Source of the DNA: Reticulitermes speratus
Lineage: Eukaryota; Arthropoda; Insecta; Blattodea; Rhinotermitidae
DNA: 64,000 nt
NCBI GenBank assembly: GCA_021186555.1
Contig: JAJKFL010000006.1
Location: forward strand, 36,701,478-36,765,477
Direction: 5' to 3'
The translations under genes and the position numbers were made by a program. Below, one piece after another: positions 22,601-34,329 of the stretch. Numbering within the stretch: the first letter of the stretch is position 1; every line of letters starts with the position of its first letter. The notes under the pieces are model-generated. The model did not search any database. It worked only from the letters and a program-made list of their open reading frames with translations, and was not told where the DNA came from.

Positions 22601-25600
22601 ACTCATTAACTGCCACGTACTGCAAAATACGAATAGGCATCGTGCCAAGTATATCATGTGCATGTTCCATCGTGTTTTCAATTCCGTCACTTTGAGAAGG
22701 CAGATCTTAAATAAACCTTTGCAGTGTGCATTCATTGGGAAATCTTCACTGACAAGATGAGTCTAGAGCAAATAAAGAAAGGCACTGCAATTTAAACACT
22801 TAAAAGTAAATCTTCTTGAAGGAAATATACTGAGATTCAGGGATTTACACTTATATTGTAGTGAAACTAAGAAACGTGTATTTTATTTACGCAATAATTA
22901 ACTAAAATTTAGTTCTCTTTCTTCATTCAGTTTATCGCATCAATACATTATATGTCCATTTTTTTCGGCTTCACGATCCTATACGTGGTAATGGTTTGCG
23001 TCGCTTGCAGTCAGCTCGAGAAGCTTACAGCGAAAATCTACGACATAAACCAGAAGCGCTTCACGTCAGAAGATGACTCAGTAAGGGAGGGTGACATTCA
23101 GAAAAGACTTAATGAATGTGTCCAACACCACCAACTTATTATGCGGTATGTATGCACCACTATGTCATCAACAACATTAAGAAATAGTGTTCTTTTTTAA
23201 TTTTACATCGGACGTCACTCTACAGCCGAACCAATCGCGTGACTGCAGACAGATTAGCGATGGACGCTGTTCAACTTTGCCGTTAAGAGGGTGTCCAAGT
23301 GTTTTAGTCCAATGTGTTCAATTAATATTAGCTTCTTCCTAATCACTTCTACGTAAGATGCGGGAAATAATTTCCTTCGGTTGCCAACAAGCGTCACAAC
23401 TAACAATAACAGTGTTAACAGCACGTCGAAGATTTTCAGGTGAATTTCAAAAACACTATATCCATCTTGACCTTCATTTGTGCAAAAATTCCTTAAGTCA
23501 AATGAAGGAGTATCGTAATTAGAAGAACTTACTTATTTTATGACATGCTATCAACAGTATTCGGCTCAGTTACAAAGCCATGATGAGTCCAAATAAACAC
23601 GTAAAAATAAAATTATTACCAATTTAAATACAGACAACAAAAAACAAGATAACGTGGTATAAATAATTCAATAATTTTCAGTATGCACAAGATAATAGAA
23701 AACATAAAATAAAACAATTTTTATATTTCTCGTATATAGACCTTATATATTTTCACTTATTTTTAATTTCATGCAATTAAACGTTTAAATAGGCATATAT
23801 GCGAAAATGGGATTATTGTTATTAATATTATTATTACTATTATTATTATGGCCACAACATTCTTGTAATTCTTCAAATGGGCTGAAGTTGGCGTTGTAAC
23901 TGAGCAGAAACACGATGCCACGTCATCATGATATCAACGATTCGTGTTGCCTGCTGTAGGCCTTTATTTGATACACTGTAAGCACTTTTCATCTTTCCTT
24001 TTATACTACCTTCAGTGCGAGAAATACATATTTTACCTAATATATAATTACATAATTACATGATACATAATTTCACGCAGTGCATATTTTAGGCCTTCTC
24101 CTAATAATCCCCACAATTTTTAATCGATCGCATTGCTTCAGATGTGGCACTCCAAGAGAGCCACAATCTCTTGCTTATTTGTATGTCGTAAAACTATCTG
24201 CAACCAACACATAGAATTATTTCCTCTGTCAGCCGTGAAACTGTTCCGCCGAAAAAGTCATAGACACTCTTGTAATCGGAGAGATGATCACGAATACCTG
24301 ACAGAATATGTGTTGAAATATTGGTGTGAATTTATGGTCTCTGAAAATATCGAGCCTAATAATGATAGTTGCACTCATAGCACACCGCATTCCAAAATTA
24401 ACATCACGAAATGACACATCGTGGATTAACATGGGAATATTTATTTCTCAGAACTCACGTATACACTTAGATGAAATTAATTTTCGCAGCCAAACATTCT
24501 CCATCGTGCATCCCGTGACGTTACCAGCTCACAAAATTCACTCTTGGTTTAAGATCTGTATCGTAGAATTTGTGAAGCACAGTCCATAAACAAGAGTGAA
24601 GGCAAATACGGCAGTTTAGTAGCATTTCGTTCTCATGACGCAGCCACGCCCGCTTCCTGTGCAGGTCAAGCCGCAGTCTTCTTCGAGACTCTCCAATGTG
24701 AAATGATTTTTGTCCAGTTCTTCCTCGGCACGTGTGTTCTGCCTTAGCCTAAGCAATAACTCACACCTAATTAGATGCAGCTATTAAAAAGTTGCCGATG
24801 GTGGCACGTTAAACTGAAATGTTGCGTGTGTTTAGATTTTCTTTTTGTTACTTCAGTACATAATAATCATTAAGGAGGCAGCATGTCTCCGTGCTCTACT
24901 GCTTACTGTAAGGAAATTTAGCCACAAAAAGTGATATTAAGTACGTCCAGTACTCAGGCAGACATTAAGGAAACATAATATCTTTTATTTATTAGGAAAC
25001 AATTTTATAAAACATATTGGTGTTAAGAAACCATCTAGAAAAACTACTAAGTACTAAGTACGTCCAGTACTCAGGCAGACATTAAGGAAACAATTTTATG
25101 AAGAACACTGGGGTTAAGAAATTATCTAGAAAAGTTTTTAACAATTTCTGAATTAGTATCAAAGAAAAGCGAAGTCGTGTGCACGCCACGAAGGCATATT
25201 TGGAAGTAGAAATAATCATATGGCTCCAGTCATTCTTAACCTGGTCACTAAATGGATGTGACAGTTCAGCTCCACTCTCCGGTCGCTTTATATTGGAAAA
25301 ATAACTCCCGATTCCCGTGGACAAAAAGGCTGGGTGTGCTCCAGAGCCAGTCTGGACGCTTTCGGGTGAAGAAAATCTTTTGCCCCCGCTGCAAATCGAA
25401 CCTCGATTCCTTGGTCGTACAACCCACAGCCTAGACATTACAGTGAATAAGCTATCCTGCATTAAATTGGATATCGAACACTCTGATAATATGTTGATTC
25501 CTGATAGGCCATAAAATATTTTATTTTATTTCTATTGAAATTAAAAGAAGAGGACCTACTGTCTTGAATGGAAGTTCTTGCTCGAACCGCTTTCACGTGT

Positions 25601-28600
25601 TTGTAAATTGTTTTGCTGTTTGCAGCGAATATCAAGAAATATTCTTCTAAATTCACGCCTACGTGTCTCACAATTTAATCATTTCTGTATAATTTCAGGT
25701 ACATGCGGGCCTTAGAAGACACAATGAACTTCACACTTTGCGGTCTGTTACTGATGCTATCCATCACACTGTGTTTTCTCGCCTTCTCCGCTGCCATGGT
25801 AAAATACCGTTAATAACGATGTCCTATAATTATGTAAAATACACCACTCCTTTGTTCATAACTCATGCATATTTCAATTCGAATAAGCGAACTCAGCCAT
25901 CACATTTCTAAAGTGAGTACTATAAAAAATATTGAATGTTACTCAGGAGTAAAGCTTTTACCTTGATAGCGTGGGTCGGGTTCCCTTTATCTCTTGGCAA
26001 ATTATGCACAGAAGTATATCAATGCTGTCAAATCATAACGTCAATGTCGAAATGCTAAGTAACCAGCTTTAACGTACTTTCACGGAAACTGAATTATTCA
26101 ATGCTCATTAATCCGCCACATTATATTTACATAGATATGTACGGAATCAAGGAGATTTATCACGGTAGATATATCTGTGATCGGTTTCCAATTTCTCACA
26201 CAGGTAAAGAAACTAACAGGCCAAATGTGTAAAACCACTCCCACTCTAATTCCCCTTAGCAGTGCCGGTTTAAGGCTATCGACATTTAAGCAGCTGCTCA
26301 GGAACCCACCCTTCGGGACGGGGGCAAAATATTTATTGTATTTAAGGCTTCGAGTGAAATATATTTTGAATATACGTTCTAAATACAAGGTCAGTTCACG
26401 AGCACTAATAGGTGTGAGTCTCAAATTTACTTTGTCTTGAGCATAGAAATGCCATAAATCGTCTCTCTCTCCTTCAAGAAATAGTTTCAACGTATACGAA
26501 TACTATGACACAAAAATCAGCAAACATAAAAAACACACCACACATTTAATTTCGGTGATAAACTTTGTGTACATAAATTGTACTTCCTTCTGCTCCTGTT
26601 ATGGGCACAACAAGTCACCAGTCGTGACTTCCACTTTCGTTTCTAGTACACCTTCAACCATAAAGTTCTCAGGCTTACAGTATTTAGTACAGTTTTGGTA
26701 AAATACGAAGTCCTGCAGCATAGGAAGTAAATAAAAGCAACAGATCGACAGCATTAAATATCCAGATCTGACGACAAATTATCACCTAAGTAGGACTAAT
26801 CAATCTAAATATAGTGCAATGAAATTTTACAAATAGAGTAACTGTTACTATAAGTACAGTCCTCCGAACCTTAAACTGCACCACGCAGACGGCTAGCACA
26901 CTCAACACTAGTTCTCTTTTACAGAGTTTGGAAGATCGTACTGATCTAGCACAGGCACTGTACGTCTACGGACTGATGTTGGGGTGTGCGTTTGCATTCT
27001 GCAGTCTTGGGACAGAGCTGTCGGAACAAGTAAGGGACAAGTGTGCAGCATCGTGTGCTAATTACATTCTTAGATCTGTAACATAAATGGTGCAATTGCA
27101 CGCTGACTGTTCCAGGCGGAGAGCGTCAGAGACGCGGTCTGGAGCTGCGACTGGGTAGGAACACCTGTCCCATTCCAGCGCTGTCTGGTCTTCATCATGG
27201 TCACAGCTAACAAGGAGTTCACACTCACAGCTGGGAAATTTGTTCCGGTGTGCAACAAGACCATGATGAATGTAAGATTAGTTTTGTGTTTTGCGTCAAG
27301 CAGCATTCCTTTTATTGCATGTGTCTCCAACCCGAGGCCCGCAAGGTACATGCGGACCGCATAGTTGTATCATGTTGCCCACGATCATATTTGCAAACTA
27401 TGTACATACCATAAATATTTACATTATTTCTTACGCGGTTAGGAATACCACTTACTGTGATTTTTCCAAGTGCGGCGCACAAACTTGCCCACAATAACGG
27501 TAATGGCACTTTGCCTTATAAAGATTTCAAACAAATGGTTTTCTAGTTAAAACAAGTCACTTCGATCAGACGCGTTCCCACGCACATTTTACGTCTCATA
27601 TTTTGTATGTGGCTGTATAACTACTTATATTCCACTGTTTTTCTAACAAATGTGGAATTATGGTCGCCTTTTGTAGGATTACGCTCTTATGAATCCTAAG
27701 ATTTGAAGCTTTTTCGAATAATAGATGCAATTAAATCTTCTCGGAGGATCAACGTATAGATATGGATTTGTCTTGAAGCCAGTTCATTCCATGTCGCTAC
27801 GCCTGATCGCCCGACATGAGGATCAGGCTGCTAACTTGACCGTAAAATTTGAGGACGAATTGGTGTCGTTCGCCACAATCTCTGTGTTCTTGGGCTCACA
27901 GGCGCACAGTTTTTGTGTCGAAGATAATCGGCGCTTTACGAGACTATGCGCAAGATTCTAATACTGGTTCCGGACTTAATAAATAATTATGCCCCATCAC
28001 CATAATGGCTAGGTCAATGCGGCAGCAAAATCTGCAACTCGAAACAGTCAAACGAAAATCATGGCTTTCCAGCCAATGGTTGATTGTATAGGCCAGGTGT
28101 CGAATTCCGTTTGAAAGATAAATAAAACACAGCGACACAAAATTTGCTATCGCGGTTCTTAAAAAAGAATTATAATAAAAAATACTGGCATGTGTTCTAA
28201 CACTTTCGGATATGGAGAATAATTAAAGACATGCAAGGAAACTCTCTTTGATGCTATGCAGTTGACATATCCGAATTGGGCTTAGACCAATATTTCATTT
28301 ACAGCTTCAAATGACACGAAGTCCAATAATGCAGACAGAATCACAACTGAAGAATTAAGAAAATAGCGAGGCAGCCAAAATTTTCGAATACTTTCATGAG
28401 AACTCACCAAGCATCTTACGTTCCTTACAAACCAAACTCGAACTCATGAACAAAAATCCCAATTTGAATGCTGAACGGTTCAAAATGTCGTTCAGGCATA
28501 TCTCTTTAATCCAATTTATACACGTGCCCCACACCACATGTATGCTCTACAATCAATGTATCCAACAATCACGTTTTGTTACAATATCATTATTACTACT

Positions 28601-28872
28601 CGGTGCAATACAGTAAATGCCGGTATCCAGTATTCCACGTATTAGACACACAAGTACTACGTATTAATAGACCACAAACTGCATATTTATCGCTTGACAC
28701 CTTTTTATAAAGCAGGATTTCCGTGTTTCGTTACTATTTTATTACTGGGGAAGTTAACAGTCCTTAAACTGTGTTTTCTCTCTGTTTACAGATGATGAAT
28801 CAGTCAGCGTCTTTTTTCATGTTTCTTCTCACCATGAAGGATAAAACCAGTCGTCAAAATGACACAGAATAA
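19388..28872 (+). CDS. OR-B: complete odorant receptor, 7tm_6 family, 402 aa
   Basis: Seven exons: 19388-19662, 21320-21596, 22931-23145, 25699-25798, 26925-27029, 27116-27271 and 28792-28872. All junctions are GT/AG and the phases agree (2, 0, 2, 0, 0, 0). The product has 402 residues, the usual length for insect ORs, with hydrophobic stretches near residues 45-62, 76-92, 128-150, 178-208, 268-289, 300-320 and 372-395. I chose ATG 19388 because OR-C starts at the equivalent codon and has no in-frame ATG further upstream; an in-frame ATG at 19253 would add 45 residues that OR-C lacks. Expected role: odorant-tuned subunit of an OR/Orco cation channel in antennal neurons. No stop, frameshift or broken splice site is visible, so it is probably functional. 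Tandem decoy acceptors precede exon 2. Confidence 0.93.
19663..21319 (+). other. OR-B intron 1
   Basis: Contains the 89-bp tandem repeat at its 3' end. A stretch at 20741-20944 has open frames on both strands and splice-like ends, but the frame does not fit between exons 1 and 2 and it is broken in OR-C. Confidence 0.6.
21045..21360 (+). repeat. 89-bp tandem repeat spanning intron 1/exon 2 boundary of OR-B
   Basis: Repeat phase marks: GTTTATAC at 21045, GATTCTAG at 21134, GATTCTAG at 21223, GTTTCTAG at 21312, an exact 89-base step each time. Each is followed by a version of TTCCGTATGGATAAATTTG, the start of exon 2, so earlier copies carry decoy acceptors. The last copy is the real splice site. 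Confidence 0.9.
21320..21596 (+). CDS. OR-B exon 2
   Basis: Acceptor TTTCTAG|GTTCCG, donor TCACAG|GTAAAG. The first G completes Arg-92, then FRMDKFEELIRLTKFF follows. The acceptor lies in the last copy of an 89-bp tandem repeat. Contains the third membrane helix and the long extracellular loop with EAWYPFDA. Confidence 0.92.
21597..22930 (+). other. OR-B intron 2
   Basis: Apart from the SINE at 21757-21994, only sequence shared with the other two receptors. Confidence 0.65.
21757..21994 (-). mobile_element. tRNA-derived SINE, family B (OR-B intron 2)
   Basis: Orthologous to 299-541 and 42525-42763. The minus strand starts with the head GGGATATCCTAGTCGGTATA. Confidence 0.65.
22931..23145 (+). 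CDS. OR-B exon 3
   Basis: Acceptor TTCAG|TTTATC, donor ATGCG|GTATGT. Fourth helix plus the charged intracellular loop. Five residues differ from OR-C (H/Q, Y/N, I/V, C/S, N/H), the densest cluster after exon 1. Confidence 0.92.
24941..25174 (+). repeat. Tandem duplication, period 117 bp (unit 2 only)
   Basis: GTACGTCCAGTACTCAGGCA occurs at 24941 and 25058 with the following sequence repeated. OR-A has one copy near 3799. Confidence 0.8.
25235..25455 (-). mobile_element. tRNA-derived SINE, family B (OR-B intron 3)
   Basis: Orthologous to the copy at 3984-4200; CTGGACGCTTTCGGGTGAAG and CAAATCGAACC (B box, inverted) are recognisable. Confidence 0.6.
25699..25798 (+). CDS. OR-B exon 4
   Basis: Acceptor TTTCAG|GTAC, donor ATG|GTAAAA. 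The encoded 33 residues are identical to OR-C. Fifth membrane helix. Confidence 0.92.
25799..26924 (+). other. OR-B intron 4
   Basis: Only sequence shared with OR-A and OR-C, including the conserved stretch at about 26260-26500. Nothing recognised. Confidence 0.55.
26925..27029 (+). CDS. OR-B exon 5
   Basis: Acceptor TTTTACAG|AGT, donor CAA|GTAAGG. SLEDRTDLAQALYVYG begins the sixth helix. One difference from OR-C (Arg versus Ser at the fifth residue of the exon). Confidence 0.92.
27116..27271 (+). CDS. OR-B exon 6
   Basis: Acceptor TTCCAG|GCG, donor AAT|GTAAGA. C-terminal OR signature with SCDWVGTPVPFQ and TLTAGKF. Val in FIMVTANK is private to this copy. Confidence 0.92.
27272..28791 (+). 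other. OR-B intron 6
   Basis: About 1.5 kb, against 3.5-3.8 kb in the other two. The sequence up to about 27916 matches OR-C up to 48108 and then continues at OR-C 50357, so about 2.2 kb with two SINEs is missing here. Confidence 0.7.
28792..28872 (+). CDS. OR-B exon 7 (last coding exon)
   Basis: Acceptor TTTACAG|ATG; 26 codons then TAA. Tail KDKTSRQNDTE. An AATAAA-like hexamer lies at 29036-29041, but it is weak evidence for the poly(A) site. Confidence 0.9.
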   Translation: MMNQSASFFMFLLTMKDKTSRQNDTE

Positions 28873-30198
28873 AACATTCTAAATTTGACAGAACATTCAC
28901 CCCACAGTTGCTATTTTCGCTTCTTTAATGCTGTCTACTTTTGTATTATTTCGTATTTAACATGTAATGACATGTAAAAGACGCAAGCATTTGTGTGACC
29001 TTTCAATTCTACTCACAAATCTATCAGATGCACAAAATAAACAAAGCATATATGAGTGATTGATCATTTTTAATATTGCTCTAATTTCTTACCAAACGGA
29101 AGGATTTATATCATTTAAACATTTTCTTCCTCCTTTTGCAAAATCAAACTTTGACATCAGTTTCATGTTTTCGTGTACTCCGTGCACATTGTGAATTAAC
29201 TACTCACATAAGAGGGAGGTTGCCTCTTAGTCCATCTGTCGTTTAGTTTGGAGCGCTATCCTACTTAGCGCATTTCCATACAACCTGGCATTGTGTTACC
29301 TAGCAATTTACATACAGCTCAGGCAGGACTTTAAAATATTAAGTTATGGGAAATAGTAAAATATAGAACTTCACCAAAACCCACATATCCCATTTAGCGA
29401 ATTATCATCACTGACCACAGACTATCATATTTCAATTCTATAGTTTCATGATGATAGTGTCTTCTTTTGGACTCTGTCTATCGTCTAATGTACAGTTGGA
29501 ACGTACATCTTCAACAGCCACCTCCTTTTCCGTCCTCAGGTGACGGATCGGGAAATGCACCTACTCTGGTGAACACCTTAAACAAGGCACTCTTTCACTG
29601 GACATCAAAAACGTTGTATTCAACTGTGCACTAAATGACAGACAAAATATAAAACATAGTTTCTGAGTGACAGACGTTTACAGTTCAGTAGCGATTCTTA
29701 ACGCCTTGTGAAGAGAAACAAGTGTCGAAAAAGTCAAACGATTGATGGAAAATGTAATGTAATTTAATTTATTCCATTAAAACAGTTCCTTAAAAGTGAA
29801 GTTAAACAAGTTTGTCACAATATTTCTTTCATCTCTTTCTCTCCGTCTAAAGTAACAACACTAGCCTGCCAACCGTAAATATCATTATCCGAACTTTTTT
29901 TATTTGTGTCCAGGTTTGTTAACCGCCACGCTAGTTAGTAGTACCCAGTTTTCATTTTGTGTGCATCTGAAACATGGAGTTTTTGTGTATAACTTAACAC
30001 ATGCAGCCCATTTTCTGCCAGTCTTATTAGCGTAATTCACATTCAGACTACAACAACAGAATTCAATTTAATTTAAATGCTAGCGTGCGTTGGTGATTTT
30101 AGAAGGAAACACAAGGTGAATTAAATTAACACTACTTACAATTGTAAATACTTTGAGTATTACTACTACAGGTACTACTACAACTATTACTACTGCTG

Positions 30199-30240
<42 letters not shown>

Positions 30241-31170
30241 TGCTACTACCACCACCAACAGCAACACCAAGGCCAATTTTGGAAGAACTTTTTACCGAAG
30301 TAGGCCTACATATTTTGTCTACTTTAAATTTGCCGAAAACAACCTCAAAGACATGCACGAAGCCAGATTTGTAATTTTGGGCACATAAGTTACGTTTCAT
30401 ATAAAATTTGCATATATTCTAATTTGGTATAGCATTTTATATATCCAGGGTAAAAATCTTGTTATTTATGCCACCAAACCGGAAATCAGGTTGGTCTGTT
30501 ACTATTCACAAATTCCTTTTCTTACGTTCTGGAATGCTTCACACCCCATGAGTCACGCATTTTTCGGCGGACTGTCACCACACAAAATTTCAGAATTACA
30601 GTATCGCTCAGACCGCGTACGTTCCTGCGCCAGACATGTTGTTAAAATCGCATTATGAAAATAAACTCTAGAATCAGCTTTTACCAGTCATATCGTTCTT
30701 ACCAAATTCTATCAATGCCATTCAAGTGATTCAAAAATTTAATGCGAGGCACATAGACAGATGGGAATATCATAAGCCAAGTTTCCCCCTTCAGAATTAA
30801 ATCAGGCTAAAACACATAGCACAGAAAAAGTAGACAGTGAATGAAACCACTGTCAGCTGTAATAAAAACATCCACATCAACAAACACTTCAACAATCAGT
30901 ACCTAATTCCTTAAAGGAAAAGAAGAAATCTGGAGATTTATTTTTTTAATTTCGTATGCCGCCACCTCCATACAACAATTTTGTGTTACTTAAAGAGTAA
31001 CTTGTGCTTATTTTAACGTGAAAAGTGGTCGTGGTTCCCCTAAGCCCCAAATGGTAAAACATAAAAATACACCTGTTACCTTCTCGTCTGTATCAATATC
31101 GGTCTACCAATAGGCGACATGAAATAATCTTAACAGACCAAAACACAGACTTCCTAAACATATTAATTCA
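28873..31170. other. Unit 2 intergenic tract, proximal part
   Basis: Parallel to 9648-11770. Contains the trinucleotide tract at 30160-30268. The poly-Val and poly-Thr frames over that tract are spurious. No gene seen. Confidence 0.6.
30160..30268. repeat. (ACT)n trinucleotide tract (unit 2)
   Basis: Longer and purer than the unit 1 and unit 3 versions, mostly ACT/CTA steps followed by ACC and ACA. Confidence 0.9.
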
Positions 31171-32346
31171 CATAGATGCACAGTAAAGTTAGAAGAAACG
31201 GCGATCACGCGGGCTGTCTTTGCGCCAAGCGAGGTCTGAGTACGGTTACCTCTTACTCGTCATTAATTAAACCGATAGGAAGGTAGCGAGCAGAACTCAC
31301 TGTTAGCCACACTGTAGCGGCCTTCGCTGCTTGAGACAGCGTAACAGCTCAGCAGATATGTTGTTGGCAGCACTGCTTAGGAGATACGATTGCAAACTTG
31401 TGTACGCCGTAATGCAGTACACGGATTTCACAATGGCGTTCATTACTTTCAAATATAATGTTTCACGTTAAACACGTAAATGTAATTTTATTTAAGCCCA
31501 TAAGTACATTACGGCCTCGCCTGCGCCGTATGCACGAAACTCACAAATGCGTAACACCATTACTGCCGATATCTTACACACCGTTTCATCCAAATCGGAA
31601 AATAAATGTGGAAGTAAGGACAGAAATTCATTCACGTCCTTCAGTAAAGTATGGTTTTCCTTGTGCCGACTTTCACGAAACTCACTCTTGTTCGACAAGG
31701 TTTTTACAGAACTCCTATACTGATTTTCATGAAAATCTGATAAGCGGTTTATTCATTGATGATATTATGTCACAGACAGACAGACAGACGGAAGGACATG
31801 ATCTTTACATAATGCATTTTTACTTCGTGAAAAACGCATAGTAATACAGCCAACCCCTGTTAAGATGGAGAAGATAATATTTTCTCAACCAGCCAGAAGT
31901 TACCGACATTTTCCGGAACCCGCGACGGTTCATTACCGTCGTCACAGCGCCCCGCCAATTGTCCTTTCTCTCAACCATATGAATCCAGTACACACTGTTA
32001 GGGAGCCCCCGTCTTTTGGCTCCAATTATTACGGCCAGTACCTTAAAGACACCAAGCAAAATCGGACTCCATAATTAACATTTGAAAGACTAAAAGTACT
32101 TCCTATCCAATGCGCCCCGATTTTCGAAAGAGCACTACTTTTTGGAGGGTTCCCAGTCTTCGCCCATTTATCCTCCTGGTAAGAGCAGCGTGAGTAAAGA
32201 TGAGTAAGGGGCATGGGTGGAATGATATAGATGGGGAAAACCCGAAGTTCTGTGGAAAAGACCGGACACAGTGCCACTTTGCCTACCCTCTATTATATCG
32301 ACTCTTGAACCCGGGCCTCCGTGGTAAGAGGACGGCGGCTAACAGC

Positions 32347-32515
32347 TTTTTTTTTTTTTAAAGAAAGCCTTTTTATTCGTCATGTTCAGCACACAGTTAC
32401 GTACTTCATCGCGTGCTTAATGTTAGTGAATAATGTTAAGTGTATGGAGGCTACATGCAGAGTAACTGATATAGCAGCAATGTTGATGGAGGAGTTGGAG
32501 AGGCTCTGTAGCGGG
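32347..32515 (-). mobile_element. Short poly(A) retrocopy (unit 2)
   Basis: A T13 run at 32347-32359 is the poly(A) tail of a minus-strand insert; AATAAA (inverse of TTTATT at 32372) lies 12 bases before it. A CTAACA word stands just outside both ends and may be the target-site duplication. The source transcript was not recognised. Confidence 0.55.
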
Positions 32516-32944
32516 GACTAACAACTGCTGTCTGTGCAGGCAATAAAAATTAAATAAATCGAAGACAGACATTTAATTATACTAACTTAAATAATGATAC
32601 AATATCCATGATAATCTCCTACTTCACCCTGTCAACCACATAACTGACCTCATCAAAGAGCAGGATAATTGACTGCCGAAACATACAAGACCAAGAACAA
32701 ACAATTGGTACAGGTGTCCTGTCCTATGGGTAAAAACCCTATGGCATAATTCTGACCAATCCCATAAGGGGCGTAGTTGGGGGGCTGGGGAGCGAGTGCT
32801 ACGGCCACCCCGAGTGAGAAAGACTAAGGGACGCAAAATTGGCGACAAAATAAATAGTTTAAATGAAGCAAATTAACTTATTATTATACATCTTTCGTGC
32901 TATTAGCAATATACAGACAAGATTTATTCCAACTTGCTGCAGTG

Positions 32945-33412
32945 GCATATACCAATATAAAAGCTATTCCACCATGTTTCGGCTGATACACGTACTCATC
33001 ATCAGGTAGTACACTCAAAGGTCATGTTTAGTTAAGTATATAACCTTGTCCAAGGCTAATGTAAAATGTACATTCCAGAGTAAATTACAATATATTCGTA
33101 TGTAGTGACCAGTCATGTATAAAATACAGGTAAACAATCCCTGTAGAGGCCCTTAAGGTTCCAGGAGGTTGAGGCTTCCAGATTTCAAGACAATCGGCAC
33201 ATGAAGGCGGTAAGGTTGTCAACCGTACGCCCCGGACGCCTTTACCTCCAGGAAATAGTCCTGGTACACGTTTCTGTTAGAGGCTGAGTCGACCTCTGGG
33301 CCATAGTGAGTGTTACATATTCTTAACTTAATATAACGCATGTGTGTACTCCCTGACAATGGATGCGTGTACCGACCGAAACATGTTGGACTAGCTTTCA
33401 TATTGATATATA
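32945..33412. repeat. Pair of inverted ~65-bp arms around ~330 bp (unit 2)
   Basis: The inverse of 32945-33012 and the forward 33347-33412 share GTACT-x-CCTGA, ATG, CGTGTA, CCGAAACATG and TAGCTTT-x-ATATTG in the same order. The arms are diverged. The pattern CTGA-N-GA ... stem ... CCGAAAC is also found in the 183-bp hairpin. This may be the remains of a retroelement with hairpin-forming ends. Confidence 0.6.
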
Positions 33413-33970
33413 CTAGCGCAATAATTTGGAAACATCTTATTAAAGAAAACTGATTTCTGCGCTTGACAAAATTTAAATTATTGAGTCATAATAACCCCAC
33501 CATGGCTGAAGTCCGTGGCGGTCTGAGCCTGCTGGCTGCCTGTCTCGTTAGCATGGATTCATGAAGGGCAGCATTCTAGCACCTAGCAATAAAACTTACA
33601 GTTTCATATGTGCAGAGTATATTACACTACATACACGTGCAAATGTCTTGAACATCCTGGCTACGTCTCCCACCACAACGTATCTGCTGTTAGCTCCCAG
33701 TCAATATGGTCTGGGTCTCAAACAGTACAAACACACAAGCAAGTGAAACAGCCCCTGCCTTCAGTACTTGTAGTCAGCAGAGTGACGATGCACATGGTGA
33801 AAGCCATTATGGCACTATCAAAACACTACTGAGTCGGAAGACAAAGGTTCCCCGTAGACAGACCTTCACAATATAAAAATCATGAGGTTAATATGACAAT
33901 ACTACAACCCTTATAAGGAATAGGTTTATGGGTTGTATCAAACGTTTTAACCGTCAGGGTTGGGTAAAAG

Positions 33971-34200
33971 CCGGTCCCGGAAGTCGCGCCGTCTAAGGCG
34001 TAGGTTTAAGGCAGCTCGCTTGCTGGGATTGCGGTTTCGAAACCCGCCGCGGGCGTGGAGGCCTGTCTCTTGTGAATGTTGTGTGTTGTCAGGTAGAGGC
34101 TTTTGCGAAGACCCGATCCGTCGTCCAGAGGAGTCCTATTGGGTGTGTGTGTGTCATTGTGGGTGATCAAGTGCAACAATAACCCTCTACACCTACAACG
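33971..34200 (+). mobile_element. tRNA-derived SINE, family A (unit 2)
   Basis: GTCGCGCCGTCTAAGGCG (A box) and GCGGTTTCGAAACCCGC (B box), followed by the family A body (GGCCTGTCTCTTGTGAATG). Same family as the OR-A intron 3 insertion. The 3' end is uncertain. Confidence 0.75.
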
Positions 34201-34329
34201 AGTAAGTAGTGAAGGTCACACTAGGAATAAAGGCTCGTTTCAATTAATATATTACATGTTTAGGCTGTGTACGCACCCACAAATGTTTCTTACTCTGTCC
34301 TAATATACTACTGACACGCGTTCTTCATC

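Larger units (their letters stand above)
23146..25698 (+). other. OR-B intron 3
   Basis: Holds an interrupted (ATT)n tract (23814-23850), a 117-bp tandem duplication (24941-25174) and a family B SINE (25235-25455). It shows the empty site of the OR-A SINE at 23146-23160. Confidence 0.7.

Noticed and set aside
30080..30400. Minus-strand ORF with a poly-Val core
   Set aside because: Product of the (ACT)n microsatellite; the equivalent frame breaks in units 1 and 3.
31458..31841. 127-codon plus-strand ORF in the unit 2/3 block
   Set aside because: Frame is broken in unit 3 by small indels and the composition is ordinary; it ends in a GACAGACAGACAG motif typical of repeats.
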